From positions 496,001 through 560,000 of the forward strand of contig CANNEK010000003.1 of assembly GCA_947503625.1 (NCBI GenBank): DNA of 64,000 nucleotides, in the 5' to 3' direction. Below, in pieces: positions 1 through 8,289 of the stretch. The position numbers and the translations under genes were made by a program. Each line of letters starts with the position of its first letter. The stretch's first letter is position 1. Source of the stretch: an uncultured Kordiimonas sp. (GTDB lineage: Bacteria; Pseudomonadota; Alphaproteobacteria; Sphingomonadales; Kordiimonadaceae). Below the pieces are notes generated by a model. The model was not told where the DNA came from, did not search any database, and saw nothing but the letters and a program-made list of their open reading frames with translations.

Positions 1-37
1 ATCTATGTCGGGGAGGAGTATTTTATGAGGATGTATC

Positions 38-529
38 ATGCGCTATCTACCCGTGTTCTTTGTTTGGCTTGTGGCACTGTCACAGCTGGCAAAAGCCGAC
101 GACATGACAATTGCTGAAATCAACCGCCAGGTCTGGCAACCCTTTGTTCAATCGTATGCAGAAAGCGACGGGGATTTGCATGCCAGTCTGTATAGTCAGG
201 ATATTGTCCGTGTTAGCCGCGGCGAGGTTATTACCGGCTCCGCTTACATCGAGTCTATGCGCCGTTACGTCAATGGCCTGCACGCGCAAGGTGGCAGAAT
301 CATTCAGTTCCGGTTCAACGAACGGTCACATAGCGAAGATACAGCATACGAATCCGGTGTGTTTCGGCTTATGCGCTCAGATGGGCGAGCCATGTACGGC
401 GCTTTTACCGTTGTGCTCAAAAAGACCGACGGACAATGGAAACTGAGCTTTGACCGTGACGAAAGAACAGACAAAGCAGCATGGGACAGCGCCCAGCCAA
501 TGGAGCCAATCCTGACGCCGGTCAACTGA
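38..529 (+). CDS. Secreted NTF2-like (SnoaL/DUF4440-type) protein
   Basis: 163 aa. An N-terminal signal peptide (hydrophobic residues 5-15, likely cut after the LAKA stretch near residue 20) is followed by one NTF2-like cone domain. That assignment rests on the helix rich in W/F near residues 33-40, the HASLYSQDIVRVSRGEVI stretch typical of SnoaL-type proteins, and the closing strands that end in a DGQWKLSFDRD motif. Members bind small ligands or act as isomerases or hydrolases; nothing here fixes a substrate. A GAGG ribosome site lies 8 bases before the ATG. The gene stands alone, convergent with the PD40 gene that follows. Probably periplasmic. Confidence 0.7.
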   Translation: MRYLPVFFVWLVALSQLAKADDMTIAEINRQVWQPFVQSYAESDGDLHASLYSQDIVRVSRGEVITGSAYIESMRRYVNGLHAQGGRIIQFRFNERSHSEDTAYESGVFRLMRSDGRAMYGAFTVVLKKTDGQWKLSFDRDERTDKAAWDSAQPMEPILTPVN

Positions 530-559
530 CGTCCGGTCAACTTACGACAGGGAGCGACT

Positions 560-1450
560 TCAGGGCCTCGCCTCGATGGGCAGCTGAGCTCTATATATAT
601 CGCCTTCTCCTTGCGATGACGGTCGGTCAGACGAAAAATACAGCGTTTCGCCATCGTTCGCGATATAGGGCGCAAATTGAGCACCTTCATCGCCGTTGAT
701 CGGCGCTGGCAACTCTTCAAAGGCCGCCCATTGGCCAGTGGCCTGACGGATGCTGAGATAGAGTTTCGGGCTGTCGCCCCTGGTGCCTGCGTCAACGATA
801 ACACTGCCATTGGGCGAAATCGCCGGATTGCTGAGACGAAGCCCCTCAGGCTGCGTCTTGATTTCTCGCAGGCCCGAGAATGTGTTGCCATCCCGCATGG
901 CTGTCATCAAGTGTGCTTTCCGTTCCCGGCCCCGGCCTTCGCCGAACCGCGTGAACACCGCTTGCCCGTTCGCACTTTCAGAGAAAAATGTTTCGGAATC
1001 GAAACTATTTATCACGGCACCAGAAAATTGGGGCTCACCCCAGCCTTGGCTGGTCTTCGAAGCAAACCACGTGTTGTTGTCTGGTGTTGGATCTTCACTG
1101 TCCGAACCCGGCAGCGGCCGATCACTGCTAAAATAGAGTCTGTCGCCTGAGCGACTGACAAACGGATCGACATCGCTATAGCGACTATCACTGAACCAAA
1201 GCTTGCTGGCAGCAGCCCGGCTCTCAAGGCCCGCCTGCCAAATATGCCAGACGCCCGGTACATCTGACCGATTGAAAAGGAGCTGACTGCCATCCCCCGA
1301 AAGGCTACTTGCAAACTCTCGGGTCGGAGTTGAAACAACACCTGCACCGACCAATTCAACGTCTGTTTCCGAACTGTCTCCTATGGTCGCCGCGCCAGAA
1401 ACCACCACGATCATCACTGAAACCGATGCGCCAACTACCAGCCTGTTCAT
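560..1450 (-). CDS. PD40 (WD40-like) beta-propeller secreted protein
   Basis: 296 aa from the ATG at 1450, which is preceded by AGGAG at good spacing. The frame stays open upstream to 1657, but that extension has no ribosome site and overlaps the PEP-CTERM gene. The N-terminus is a signal peptide (hydrophobic residues about 3-20). The body has several TolB/PD40 propeller blades, seen as repeated 'S.DG..L.F.SDRP' motifs such as RSGDRLYFSSDRP, ISPNGSVIVDAG and NDGETLYFSSDRP. Related proteins are periplasmic or outer-membrane scaffolds. The ligand is unknown. The gene lies downstream of, and on the same strand as, the PEP-CTERM gene (160-bp gap). Confidence 0.75.
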   Translation of the reverse strand: MNRLVVGASVSVMIVVVSGAATIGDSSETDVELVGAGVVSTPTREFASSLSGDGSQLLFNRSDVPGVWHIWQAGLESRAAASKLWFSDSRYSDVDPFVSRSGDRLYFSSDRPLPGSDSEDPTPDNNTWFASKTSQGWGEPQFSGAVINSFDSETFFSESANGQAVFTRFGEGRGRERKAHLMTAMRDGNTFSGLREIKTQPEGLRLSNPAISPNGSVIVDAGTRGDSPKLYLSIRQATGQWAAFEELPAPINGDEGAQFAPYIANDGETLYFSSDRPSSQGEGDIYRAQLPIEARP

Positions 1451-1610
1451 TGCCTGCTCTCCTGCGTGCCTAACCAGGCTATAGAAAACCACATTCAGGC
1501 ACCAGAAATCAATGATATTACATAACAATACACTAGCGGAAACGCTTGTCTGTATTTGCTGCAAACAAAGCATGGATAGCTTGACTGTTGTCGAGCGCCC
1601 ACTGCGCTGG

Positions 1611-2243
1611 CTATTCGGCGCCTCGCTGACGGCGACGGCGCTGCCGCCGCACAACATAGAACAACCCGGGCGCCATCAATAACAGTGCGGAAGGCTCGGG
1701 CACTGAAGCTACAGAAGTAACACTGAAACCTCTGGTTTCTGTGCCAAAAATACCACCGGACTGAACACCGAGATCACCAACCGGGCTCAGGCTTATCTCG
1801 TCGAAAAAGGCGGACGTGATTGTCAGGGTAAGGGAATAAGTTCCGGCAACATTAATAAAGTCCGAAACACCGCCGGTGGACAGTGGTACCGAATTGCCGT
1901 TGAAGGAGGTGGACTGCAAAGTCTGCTCGTTTACCAGTGTCCAGTCGAAAATGGCACCGCCAGTGACGATAACTTCCGGTAGCAACGGATCAGTGGAAGG
2001 GTCGGCATAGCACCAGGAACCACCTGATGAAGCGCCATCATTCACAAAAGTGGAATAGCATCCGTCCAGGGTGATATCATCGCCAAGCGCGATAGTATCA
2101 AACGTGCCGGGATCATTGTCCCCGGTATCTATCGCAATGTTTGCGTCTACAGACCCGAATGAAACAAACTGCGCCTGCGCCCCAACGCTAAACGTAGCAA
2201 GGATCGTTATGACAGACAGGTGTCTGATCAATCCAAGTATCAC
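1611..2243 (-). CDS. PEP-CTERM sorting-signal protein
   Basis: 210 aa, GTG start with a G-rich stretch about 8 bases upstream. The N-terminal signal peptide runs to about residue 25 (ending VGAQAQF). The beta-rich body has two Cys that may form a disulfide (DGCYS, SWCYA). The C-terminus is the classic exosortase substrate tail: VPEP near residue 181, a hydrophobic segment (ALLLMAPGLFYVV) and an arginine cluster (RRQRRRRQR). Such proteins are cut at PEP by an exosortase and are usually surface or matrix proteins in polysaccharide-producing bacteria. No exosortase gene is in the window. The stretch DEISL with a terminal FGTETRGFSV is typical of secreted beta-sandwich PEP-CTERM proteins. Confidence 0.85.
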   Translation of the reverse strand: MILGLIRHLSVITILATFSVGAQAQFVSFGSVDANIAIDTGDNDPGTFDTIALGDDITLDGCYSTFVNDGASSGGSWCYADPSTDPLLPEVIVTGGAIFDWTLVNEQTLQSTSFNGNSVPLSTGGVSDFINVAGTYSLTLTITSAFFDEISLSPVGDLGVQSGGIFGTETRGFSVTSVASVPEPSALLLMAPGLFYVVRRQRRRRQRGAE

Positions 2244-2394
2244 TGGTTAGTACCCCCATCGGCCCGAGAGGCTTGACTTTCCCTCATCGTGTTTTTCATA
2301 TACTAACAGTGCATAAACATCAAGTTTTTGCATTGATATCAATAGCTATCCGCTGTGTTTGAAGAGGTATTCGCTGGCCCGGGAGCTGCACAAA

Positions 2395-4428
2395 ATGAAG
2401 CGCCATCAGGCAACCAGATTTACGGTTCCAAAAATCGCACTGAGCCTTGGGCTTGCCATGTTCGCGGCCGCTTGTTCCGATAGTGATACTGACAACGCTC
2501 AAGGCGTTATCATCGGAGATGCCTCAACCTACTCCTCCCTTGAAATTGAAGCGCTTGTAGACGCGGGCGAAACCGAAAAAGCAATTGCGGTGATTCGCGC
2601 TCGCAGTGAACGACGGCTTGCGACCGTTGATGACTATGTTTTACTGGCAGGAATTCACCTGTCGCGGCTGGACGGCCAGGCTGCTGAAGCCGCACTGGAT
2701 CAAGCGATCATGACGGGGGCTACCAACAAAGCTGTTGCCCTGCAAATGGCAAAAGCGCTGGCTCTTCAAGGTCGCAACGCCCCGGCCAAACGACAGCTGC
2801 AGCTTGTCCCCATGAGCGGCAGTGATGGCTTCAATGCCGTTTTATTGCGCGGCAGGATTGAGGTTGCTGAAGGCGATGTTGATAGTGCAACGCGCTATTT
2901 CGGGTTCGCCCGCGAACTGGACCCCTCTTCCCCCGAAGTTGATATTGCCGTCGCGCTTATGGAGCTGTCTGAAGGCAACATGGAAGCTGCGTTTGAACTG
3001 GCACAAAAGGCTCGCACGAACACGGCAGCCGACAAAAACGCCAAGCCGGATTACATTATGGGTGCGGTAAGCCGGATGAGAGGCGAAGAAGAGCAGGCAA
3101 TTTCATATCTGGAAAATGCTCTGGCAATCAGCCCTGATGATCTGCTTAGCCAGCTTGAACTCACAGCTGCCCTGATAGATGCTGAACAGTTAAGCGAAGC
3201 TCAGGCAACACTTGACAAGACCCTGTCCCGCAACCCGGATAATTTGATCGCCCAGTTTTATGTCGCCTATATCCTTTGGCAGGAAGGCAACAGCACTGGC
3301 GCACGCGAACTGCTGTTCCAGAGCCCAAGGATATTGCAAGCCTACAGGCCAGCCCAGAAACTCGCTGGCAACATTTTGTTCGAGCAGGATTTGCACGAAG
3401 ACGCGATACCATATTACGAGCAGTATCTTGATGATGTGCCCAACGACATCGAGATACGAGTGAAACTTGCCACCAGCCTTAGACGCGCTGGCAGGCATGT
3501 GGACGCAGCGAAAGCACTGAACCCGGTCCTCGAAACCCCGGAAAATGCTTCCACTCAAGTGGCCAGCGCTTCAGAACCCCAACGAGAAACCAGTGACGAA
3601 AGCTCTCTGGTTCGCGTCAGAGTTGCTGCTATTGCTCAGGCTGCGCGAGCGGAAATCGCTCAAAATAACTTCGACGCGGCAAAACAAAAATACAATGAAG
3701 CGATAGAAAGGGCCCAGGCACTTTCGCCTGCGGACCCTAAGCTCGTTGCCTCGATTGCTGCGAGCTTGGCGAATGTCGAGTTTACCTCGGGGAACCGTGC
3801 CCGCGGGCTGGACCTGATGAGCACGGTTGTACAATCCGCCGAACCAAATGCAGACCATCTTGCCACGCTTGCAAACATGCAAATGGTCGAGAACAGACTC
3901 GACGACGCAAACGAAACGCTAAAAAGACTGGAAAGCCTTTATGACAGAGACCCGCTGGCAGACAATGTTGCAGGCACGCTTGCCTTCCAGCGCGGAGACT
4001 ATGACGCTGCCATTGCGTCCTTCTCCAAAGCAATCACCATCAATCCTGATTATCAGTCAGCGATCAAAAACCGCGCAGCAGCCTATATCAGGAAAGCCAG
4101 GTTCAAGGACGCACTTACCGACCTTGAAAAACTGGAACCCCTCGTGAAAAACGATGGCCAGTTTTTTGGCATGTTGGGCCAGGTTCAGCAATCACTTGGC
4201 AATTTTGTCGCCGCGATCACAGCCTATGAAACAGCGCTGGAACTTGTTCCAAACTCGGCTGCCTTCAACGCAAATTATGCACTGATGCTGGCCCAGAAAT
4301 CGCGCCTGGATGAAGCCGTTGTGGCCGCCGAAAGAGCGTTGGAACTGATGCCCAGATCCAGCCCCGGAACAGCGAAAGTCGAGACACTGCTGAAGGAACT
4401 TCGTGAGGCGATTGACAGGCGAACATGA
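2395..4428 (+). CDS. Large TPR-repeat lipoprotein
   Basis: 677 aa from the ATG at 2395, preceded by GGGAG; an in-frame TTG at 2359 would add 12 residues but has no ribosome site. The N-terminus is a lipoprotein signal: basic start, hydrophobic stretch (ALSLGLAMF) and lipobox AAAC near residue 27. The rest is a superhelix of TPR repeats, for example ALDQAIMTG, YFGFARELDPSSPEV, AISYLENALAISPDD, AIASFSKAITINPDY and AITAYETALELVPNS. It resembles the PrsT-type TPR lipoproteins associated with PEP-CTERM and exopolysaccharide loci, and the PEP-CTERM gene is its divergent neighbour. It is probably a scaffold on the periplasmic side of a membrane. The PrsT link is an inference, since it is shorter than typical PrsT. 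Confidence 0.75.
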   Translation: MKRHQATRFTVPKIALSLGLAMFAAACSDSDTDNAQGVIIGDASTYSSLEIEALVDAGETEKAIAVIRARSERRLATVDDYVLLAGIHLSRLDGQAAEAALDQAIMTGATNKAVALQMAKALALQGRNAPAKRQLQLVPMSGSDGFNAVLLRGRIEVAEGDVDSATRYFGFARELDPSSPEVDIAVALMELSEGNMEAAFELAQKARTNTAADKNAKPDYIMGAVSRMRGEEEQAISYLENALAISPDDLLSQLELTAALIDAEQLSEAQATLDKTLSRNPDNLIAQFYVAYILWQEGNSTGARELLFQSPRILQAYRPAQKLAGNILFEQDLHEDAIPYYEQYLDDVPNDIEIRVKLATSLRRAGRHVDAAKALNPVLETPENASTQVASASEPQRETSDESSLVRVRVAAIAQAARAEIAQNNFDAAKQKYNEAIERAQALSPADPKLVASIAASLANVEFTSGNRARGLDLMSTVVQSAEPNADHLATLANMQMVENRLDDANETLKRLESLYDRDPLADNVAGTLAFQRGDYDAAIASFSKAITINPDYQSAIKNRAAAYIRKARFKDALTDLEKLEPLVKNDGQFFGMLGQVQQSLGNFVAAITAYETALELVPNSAAFNANYALMLAQKSRLDEAVVAAERALELMPRSSPGTAKVETLLKELREAIDRRT

Positions 4429-4640
4429 AAATCAGTGATTGACTGGCAGCAGAATTTGGATCAAGCCAAGTTTTGGTTCTGATTGTACAAAAACTAACCC
4501 TTGTATCACAAAACTGTTGTTTGACTTGGAGGAGTTGTTGTCGCTTGATCGGGTCGAGCACGGCACACGTATCCAATATAGAAAAAACAATCCTCAGCAC
4601 CGATGGTCCAGCCTACTGGTGCTTGCCGGAGATATAAAGA

Positions 4641-6167
4641 ATGGCGGGAAAAGCCACTCCATCAGCGGAGAATAAAACTTCGGCTGACAATGACAGCAAC
4701 CACATCGAGGCGCCTTTCACGGAAGGTTCGGTTTTCAAGCATGTCATTACCATGACACTGACCGGCGCCGTCGGCCTTCTATCTGTGTTTGCTGTCGACC
4801 TTCTGGATATGTATTTCCTGAGCCTTATTGGTGAAGGCGAACTGGCAGCTTCCATTGGCTTCGCTGGCACGATTATTTTCTTCTGCGCCTCTATCTGCAT
4901 CGGCCTTTCAATCGCAACCGGTGCTCTCACAGCCCGCGCAGTGGGCGCACGTGACCGGGCCAAAACAAGCTCAATTGTAACCAACACATTGATTTTCTCT
5001 TTTGGCGTCGCAACCACCGTGGTGCTTTTGATGTGGCCCTGGCTGCCAGAGCTGCTGGACATGATCGGCGCCAAAGGCCGCACGCACGAACTGGCCCTGA
5101 TTTACATGCACATCCTGCTGCCGACGCTGCCTGTTATGGCGATGGGTATGGGCGCAGGTGGTGTCCTGCGCGCGCTGGGTGATGCCAGGCGCGCCATGTT
5201 TGTCATGATCACTGCCGCGGTCGTGAACGGGATTCTTGATCCTATTTTGATTTTCGGGCTCGATCTTGGGCTGGAAGGCGCAGCATATGCATCTGCCCTC
5301 GCCCGTGTTTCAATGATGGCAAGCGGCTTCTATGCGATTTTTCATGTCCACAAACTGAGTGCCCGCTGGTCCCGCCGCAGTTTCATGGAAACACTAAGCC
5401 CGATGCTGACCATTGCCGGCCCGGCAACAATCACAAACGTCGCCACTCCTATTGGCAACGCCTATGTCATTGCAGTTATCGCAGAATTTGGTGATAGCGT
5501 CGTCGCGGGCAACACAATCGTCGCCCGGATAACACCCGTTGCGTTTGCGCTGTTTTTCTCCATGTCTGGCTCTATTGGCCCGGTGATCGGCCAGAACCTC
5601 GGCGCACACCGGTACGACCGCGTTCATGAAACTATCGCAAGCTCGCTGCGGTTTATCGTCGGCTACACCGCGCTTTTGTGGGGCGCGTTCCTGCTGGGAC
5701 AGGAAACCATCATCAGTGTTTTCAATGCAACCGGTCCGTCTGCCGATATGATACGGGCTTTCTGTTTGTGGGTTGTTCCCCTGACATCCTTCCTGGGCGC
5801 CTTGTTTGTTGCCAACGCTGCTTTCAACAACCTCGGGCACCCGATGCGCGCAACTTTCTTCAATGTTACCAAGGCAACCATCGGCACGGTGCCGTTCGCC
5901 TATTTTGGTGCGCAATATTATGGCCCTGAAGGCGCACTGGTTGCGCAGGCGATTGGATCCATGGTTGTCGGTGTTATCGCGGTCTATGTTTGCTTTGCAA
6001 CCATTCGCACCCTGACGAAGGCTGCTGACGCGAGGGCAGATGAAGAAATAAGTGAACACGCAGATGATGACGCTGCGCCTGCCGCACCCATTCTGCCCTA
6101 CTCGTCAGCCCGCGCATTTCACGCACAGCCCGGCAACACCAAACCTCAGGAAGAGCCAGCCCCTTAA
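4641..6167 (+). CDS. MATE-family multidrug/solute exporter
   Basis: 508 aa, about 12 membrane helices in two halves, the usual MATE layout and length plus a polar C-terminal tail. Typical family signatures are visible: PFTEGSVFKHVITMTL at the start of helix 1, LPTLPVMAMGMGAGGVLRALGDARRAM after helix 4, a repeat of this pattern in the second half (LGALFVANAAFNNLGHPMRATFFNV), and the PIGNAYV/VVAGNTIVARI region. It would export cationic drugs or metabolites in exchange for Na+ or H+. It ends only 10 bp from the convergent methyltransferase-like gene, leaving no room for a separate terminator. The last 55 residues are cytosolic and rich in A, D, E and P. Confidence 0.9.
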   Translation: MAGKATPSAENKTSADNDSNHIEAPFTEGSVFKHVITMTLTGAVGLLSVFAVDLLDMYFLSLIGEGELAASIGFAGTIIFFCASICIGLSIATGALTARAVGARDRAKTSSIVTNTLIFSFGVATTVVLLMWPWLPELLDMIGAKGRTHELALIYMHILLPTLPVMAMGMGAGGVLRALGDARRAMFVMITAAVVNGILDPILIFGLDLGLEGAAYASALARVSMMASGFYAIFHVHKLSARWSRRSFMETLSPMLTIAGPATITNVATPIGNAYVIAVIAEFGDSVVAGNTIVARITPVAFALFFSMSGSIGPVIGQNLGAHRYDRVHETIASSLRFIVGYTALLWGAFLLGQETIISVFNATGPSADMIRAFCLWVVPLTSFLGALFVANAAFNNLGHPMRATFFNVTKATIGTVPFAYFGAQYYGPEGALVAQAIGSMVVGVIAVYVCFATIRTLTKAADARADEEISEHADDDAAPAAPILPYSSARAFHAQPGNTKPQEEPAP

Positions 6168-6177
6168 CTTTCCTGTT

Positions 6178-6774
6178 TCAGAGCCAGCGCCGAACAGTTT
6201 GGCAATAGTCTTCGAAATCCGGGCCAAATGACCGGTGCATGAAGGCTTCTTCGCGCGCGACAAGCCTTGGAACAAGCAGCAGACAGCCGATCAGGCACAA
6301 AAGAGTCAGCGGCCCGGGTACCGCCAAAAAGGCGCCGAAAACAAACAGGAATATACCGAGATATATGGGGTTACGGCTGATGCTATAGAGCCCTGAACGC
6401 ACCACCCGTTGATGTTGTTCCTTCTCGGCCGGAACACCAATACGCCAGGCACCACCCATCTGCAACTGGCTCACGCCGACAATCACAAGACCAGACAGCA
6501 TGATCAAAAAGCCGGTCACTGGAACAGCAAAGGCCCACGCATGCACTATTACATCCAGTCCGGACACAAACGGGCGGGCCAACAGATAAACGTCCAGCAC
6601 AGTCCCGAGAACCGCAAGGCCGATGTCTGTAACTGTTTTGGGTTGGCTGGAAACCGAGAGCACTGTCACGCCCTGTTGTTTTCTAAGGTAAATAACGCGG
6701 CTAGCCCCCCACAACAGTCCGAGAAAAACAAGCGCCGCAGGTGCGACGCTTGAGAATAGATCAGACTGTGCCAC
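6178..6774 (-). CDS. Isoprenylcysteine carboxyl methyltransferase-like membrane protein
   Basis: 198 aa, GTG start. Four or five membrane helices. The C-terminal half carries the ICMT/phospholipid methyltransferase signature: RSGLYSISRNPIYLGIFLF followed by a helix, then REEAFMHRSFGPDFEDYC, where the RNP-Y motif and the E-E/Y motif bind S-adenosylmethionine. Bacterial members are widespread and their substrates (lipids or isoprenoid groups) are mostly unknown. The gene starts 10 bp after the lipoprotein stop codon, so the two are probably co-translated. Confidence 0.75.
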   Translation of the reverse strand: MAQSDLFSSVAPAALVFLGLLWGASRVIYLRKQQGVTVLSVSSQPKTVTDIGLAVLGTVLDVYLLARPFVSGLDVIVHAWAFAVPVTGFLIMLSGLVIVGVSQLQMGGAWRIGVPAEKEQHQRVVRSGLYSISRNPIYLGIFLFVFGAFLAVPGPLTLLCLIGCLLLVPRLVAREEAFMHRSFGPDFEDYCQTVRRWL

Positions 6775-6784
6775 CGCGAGAGCG

Positions 6785-7240
6785 TTAATTGGTACGAGGC
6801 GTTACCGTAACGCGAATACTGGTTGAACGGCTGCTGCGTTCGATAATAATCACGGCCACCCTGGTCGGCTTGTCATAGACCAGCGTTGTATCGTCAGCCT
6901 GAAACTCGCTGATAAGGCCCCAGCCCTCGCCAGGCATATTGTCCTTGAAAAACTTGACCACAAGTTCACTGTCTGTACGGACAGAGCTGATGATCTTGCC
7001 AAACGTGTTACCACCGCCACCAAGAATGATCGAATTTTTCTCGTCAACAATCGTGGCATCAGGAAAACGGATATCACCTATGGAGTCACCTGCAGCAAGC
7101 AAAAGCTCTTGCGGTGGCTCGGCACCGGTTCCGTCGTAACCGGCAACAGCACTGCTCGCTTCTTCCGAGTTAGCGCCAAAGCTTTCGCACCCAACCAGAA
7201 GCAGGCTGGCGCACGCCAGAATGGCTGTTTTATTGCTCAT
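6785..7240 (-). CDS. Small lipoprotein of unknown function
   Basis: 151 aa from the ATG at 7240, with GGGAG 8 bases before it. The much longer open frame (to 7867) runs antisense to the oxygenase gene and is rejected. The N-terminus is a lipoprotein signal with lipobox LVGC at about residue 18. The mature part is a compact alpha/beta domain with VVKFFKDNMPGEGWGLISE near the middle and VAVIIIERS near the end. This arrangement (amphipathic helix, GW, paired strands) is common in small periplasmic lipoproteins that measure about 100-150 aa. No function can be assigned. First gene of a two-gene unit with the methyltransferase-like gene. Confidence 0.75.
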   Translation of the reverse strand: MSNKTAILACASLLLVGCESFGANSEEASSAVAGYDGTGAEPPQELLLAAGDSIGDIRFPDATIVDEKNSIILGGGGNTFGKIISSVRTDSELVVKFFKDNMPGEGWGLISEFQADDTTLVYDKPTRVAVIIIERSSRSTSIRVTVTPRTN

Positions 7241-7492
7241 GATTTCACTCCCCAAAACGGATTTGCCAGCAAAAACACTGGCCAGCGGCAATTGCGCTAT
7301 TTTTTCCATATATTGTGTCTGATGTCCAGAATCCTCATGATCTTGTTGACATCTTTTCCAGACCAGGCACTCACACGGCTCATGATTGCTGCCAAGTAAG
7401 GAGAAATCATGGCTTTTCATGAAATTATTTATGGTGCTCATAATATTTGCGATTAAAGTCGTCAAAATGGATATCAAAAAGCAGTTAACCTC

Positions 7493-8143
7493 ATGAAACG
7501 AGCCATCATAGACCTGCATCTCGACCCGCGTGTTTACACGATCAGCAACTTCCTTTCCCCCATGGAGTGCAAACGCGTGATTGCCCATGCGCGCGGCGAC
7601 ACCATGTCCCGCGCCCGTGTTTCCGGACCCAATGAGGGTGTCGTTTCTGACGCTCGTACCAACAGCGTCTGCTGGGTGGATCACTACAAAGAAGAAGCCT
7701 TCAAACGCATTGGAGAGCGTATTGCCGGTCTGGTTGGCATGCCACTTTCTCACGCTGAAAGTTTTCAGGTCATTCATTATGGCCCCGGGGCAGAATACCG
7801 GGGGCATTTTGACGCGTTTGACCCCACCACTGAAACCGGGAAACGCAACTGGGTGATCGGCGGCCAACGGCTGATCACAGCGCTTGGCTATTTAAATGAC
7901 GTGCCGGAAGGCGGTGAAACGGAGTTTCCCAAACTGAAGATGTCCATTCCGCCAGAGACCGGGAAACTACTGGTATTCCATAACTGTGAGGCAGGTACCA
8001 TTCGCAAACATCCGTTATCATTGCATGCCGGTTGTCCTGTCGTGAAAGGCGAGAAATGGGCTTTCAACCTGTGGTTCCGGTCCCGCAGCCGAAAAGAGCC
8101 CAAGCAAGATCCGACAGAGGCGGAGCTATCACAGTTCAGATAA
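7493..8143 (+). CDS. 2OG-Fe(II) oxygenase, prolyl 4-hydroxylase type
   Basis: 216 aa. The double-stranded beta-helix core shows the iron ligands expected for the P4Hc family: the HFD motif in YRGHFDAFDP (about residues 104-113), the distal His in IRKHPLSLHAGCPV, and the 2-oxoglutarate-binding Lys in KGEKWAFNLWFR. The N-terminal PRVYTISNFLSPMECKRVI segment is typical of bacterial P4Hc proteins. It would hydroxylate a peptide prolyl or a similar residue using Fe(II), O2 and 2-oxoglutarate. The target is unknown. The gene is divergent from the lipoprotein gene, with a 252-bp intergenic region that would hold both promoters. Confidence 0.85.
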   Translation: MKRAIIDLHLDPRVYTISNFLSPMECKRVIAHARGDTMSRARVSGPNEGVVSDARTNSVCWVDHYKEEAFKRIGERIAGLVGMPLSHAESFQVIHYGPGAEYRGHFDAFDPTTETGKRNWVIGGQRLITALGYLNDVPEGGETEFPKLKMSIPPETGKLLVFHNCEAGTIRKHPLSLHAGCPVVKGEKWAFNLWFRSRSRKEPKQDPTEAELSQFR

Positions 8144-8178
8144 TGTTTACAGACCCGGGCACACCGTAATCCGAAAGT

Positions 8179-8195
8179 CATAGTCGGTGACTATG
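8179..8195. promoter_or_regulatory. Perfect inverted repeat upstream of pgi
   Basis: CATAGTC-GGT-GACTATG, 7-bp arms with a 3-base centre, 95 bp before the pgi start and 36 bp after the oxygenase stop. There is no T-run after it, so it is not an obvious intrinsic terminator. It may be an operator or a processed RNA hairpin. Confidence 0.3.
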
Positions 8196-8289
8196 GTCTC
8201 GACAAGCCAACCATATCGTTCCACCCAATTGACACGGTATCCCGCAGTTTTTAGGGTAGAGATCAAATTCTTAGGGAAACCACCACATC

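Noticed and set aside
1451-1657. Upstream extension of the PD40 gene
   Set aside because: No ribosome site, it overlaps the PEP-CTERM gene, and the ATG at 1450 begins a proper signal peptide.
5394-6059. Minus-strand 221-codon frame opposite the MATE gene
   Set aside because: Shadow of the MATE gene; low-complexity composition and no family.
7241-7867. N-terminal extension of the 151-aa lipoprotein
   Set aside because: It would be antisense to the oxygenase gene and would place the lipobox far inside the protein. The ATG at 7240 has a good ribosome site.
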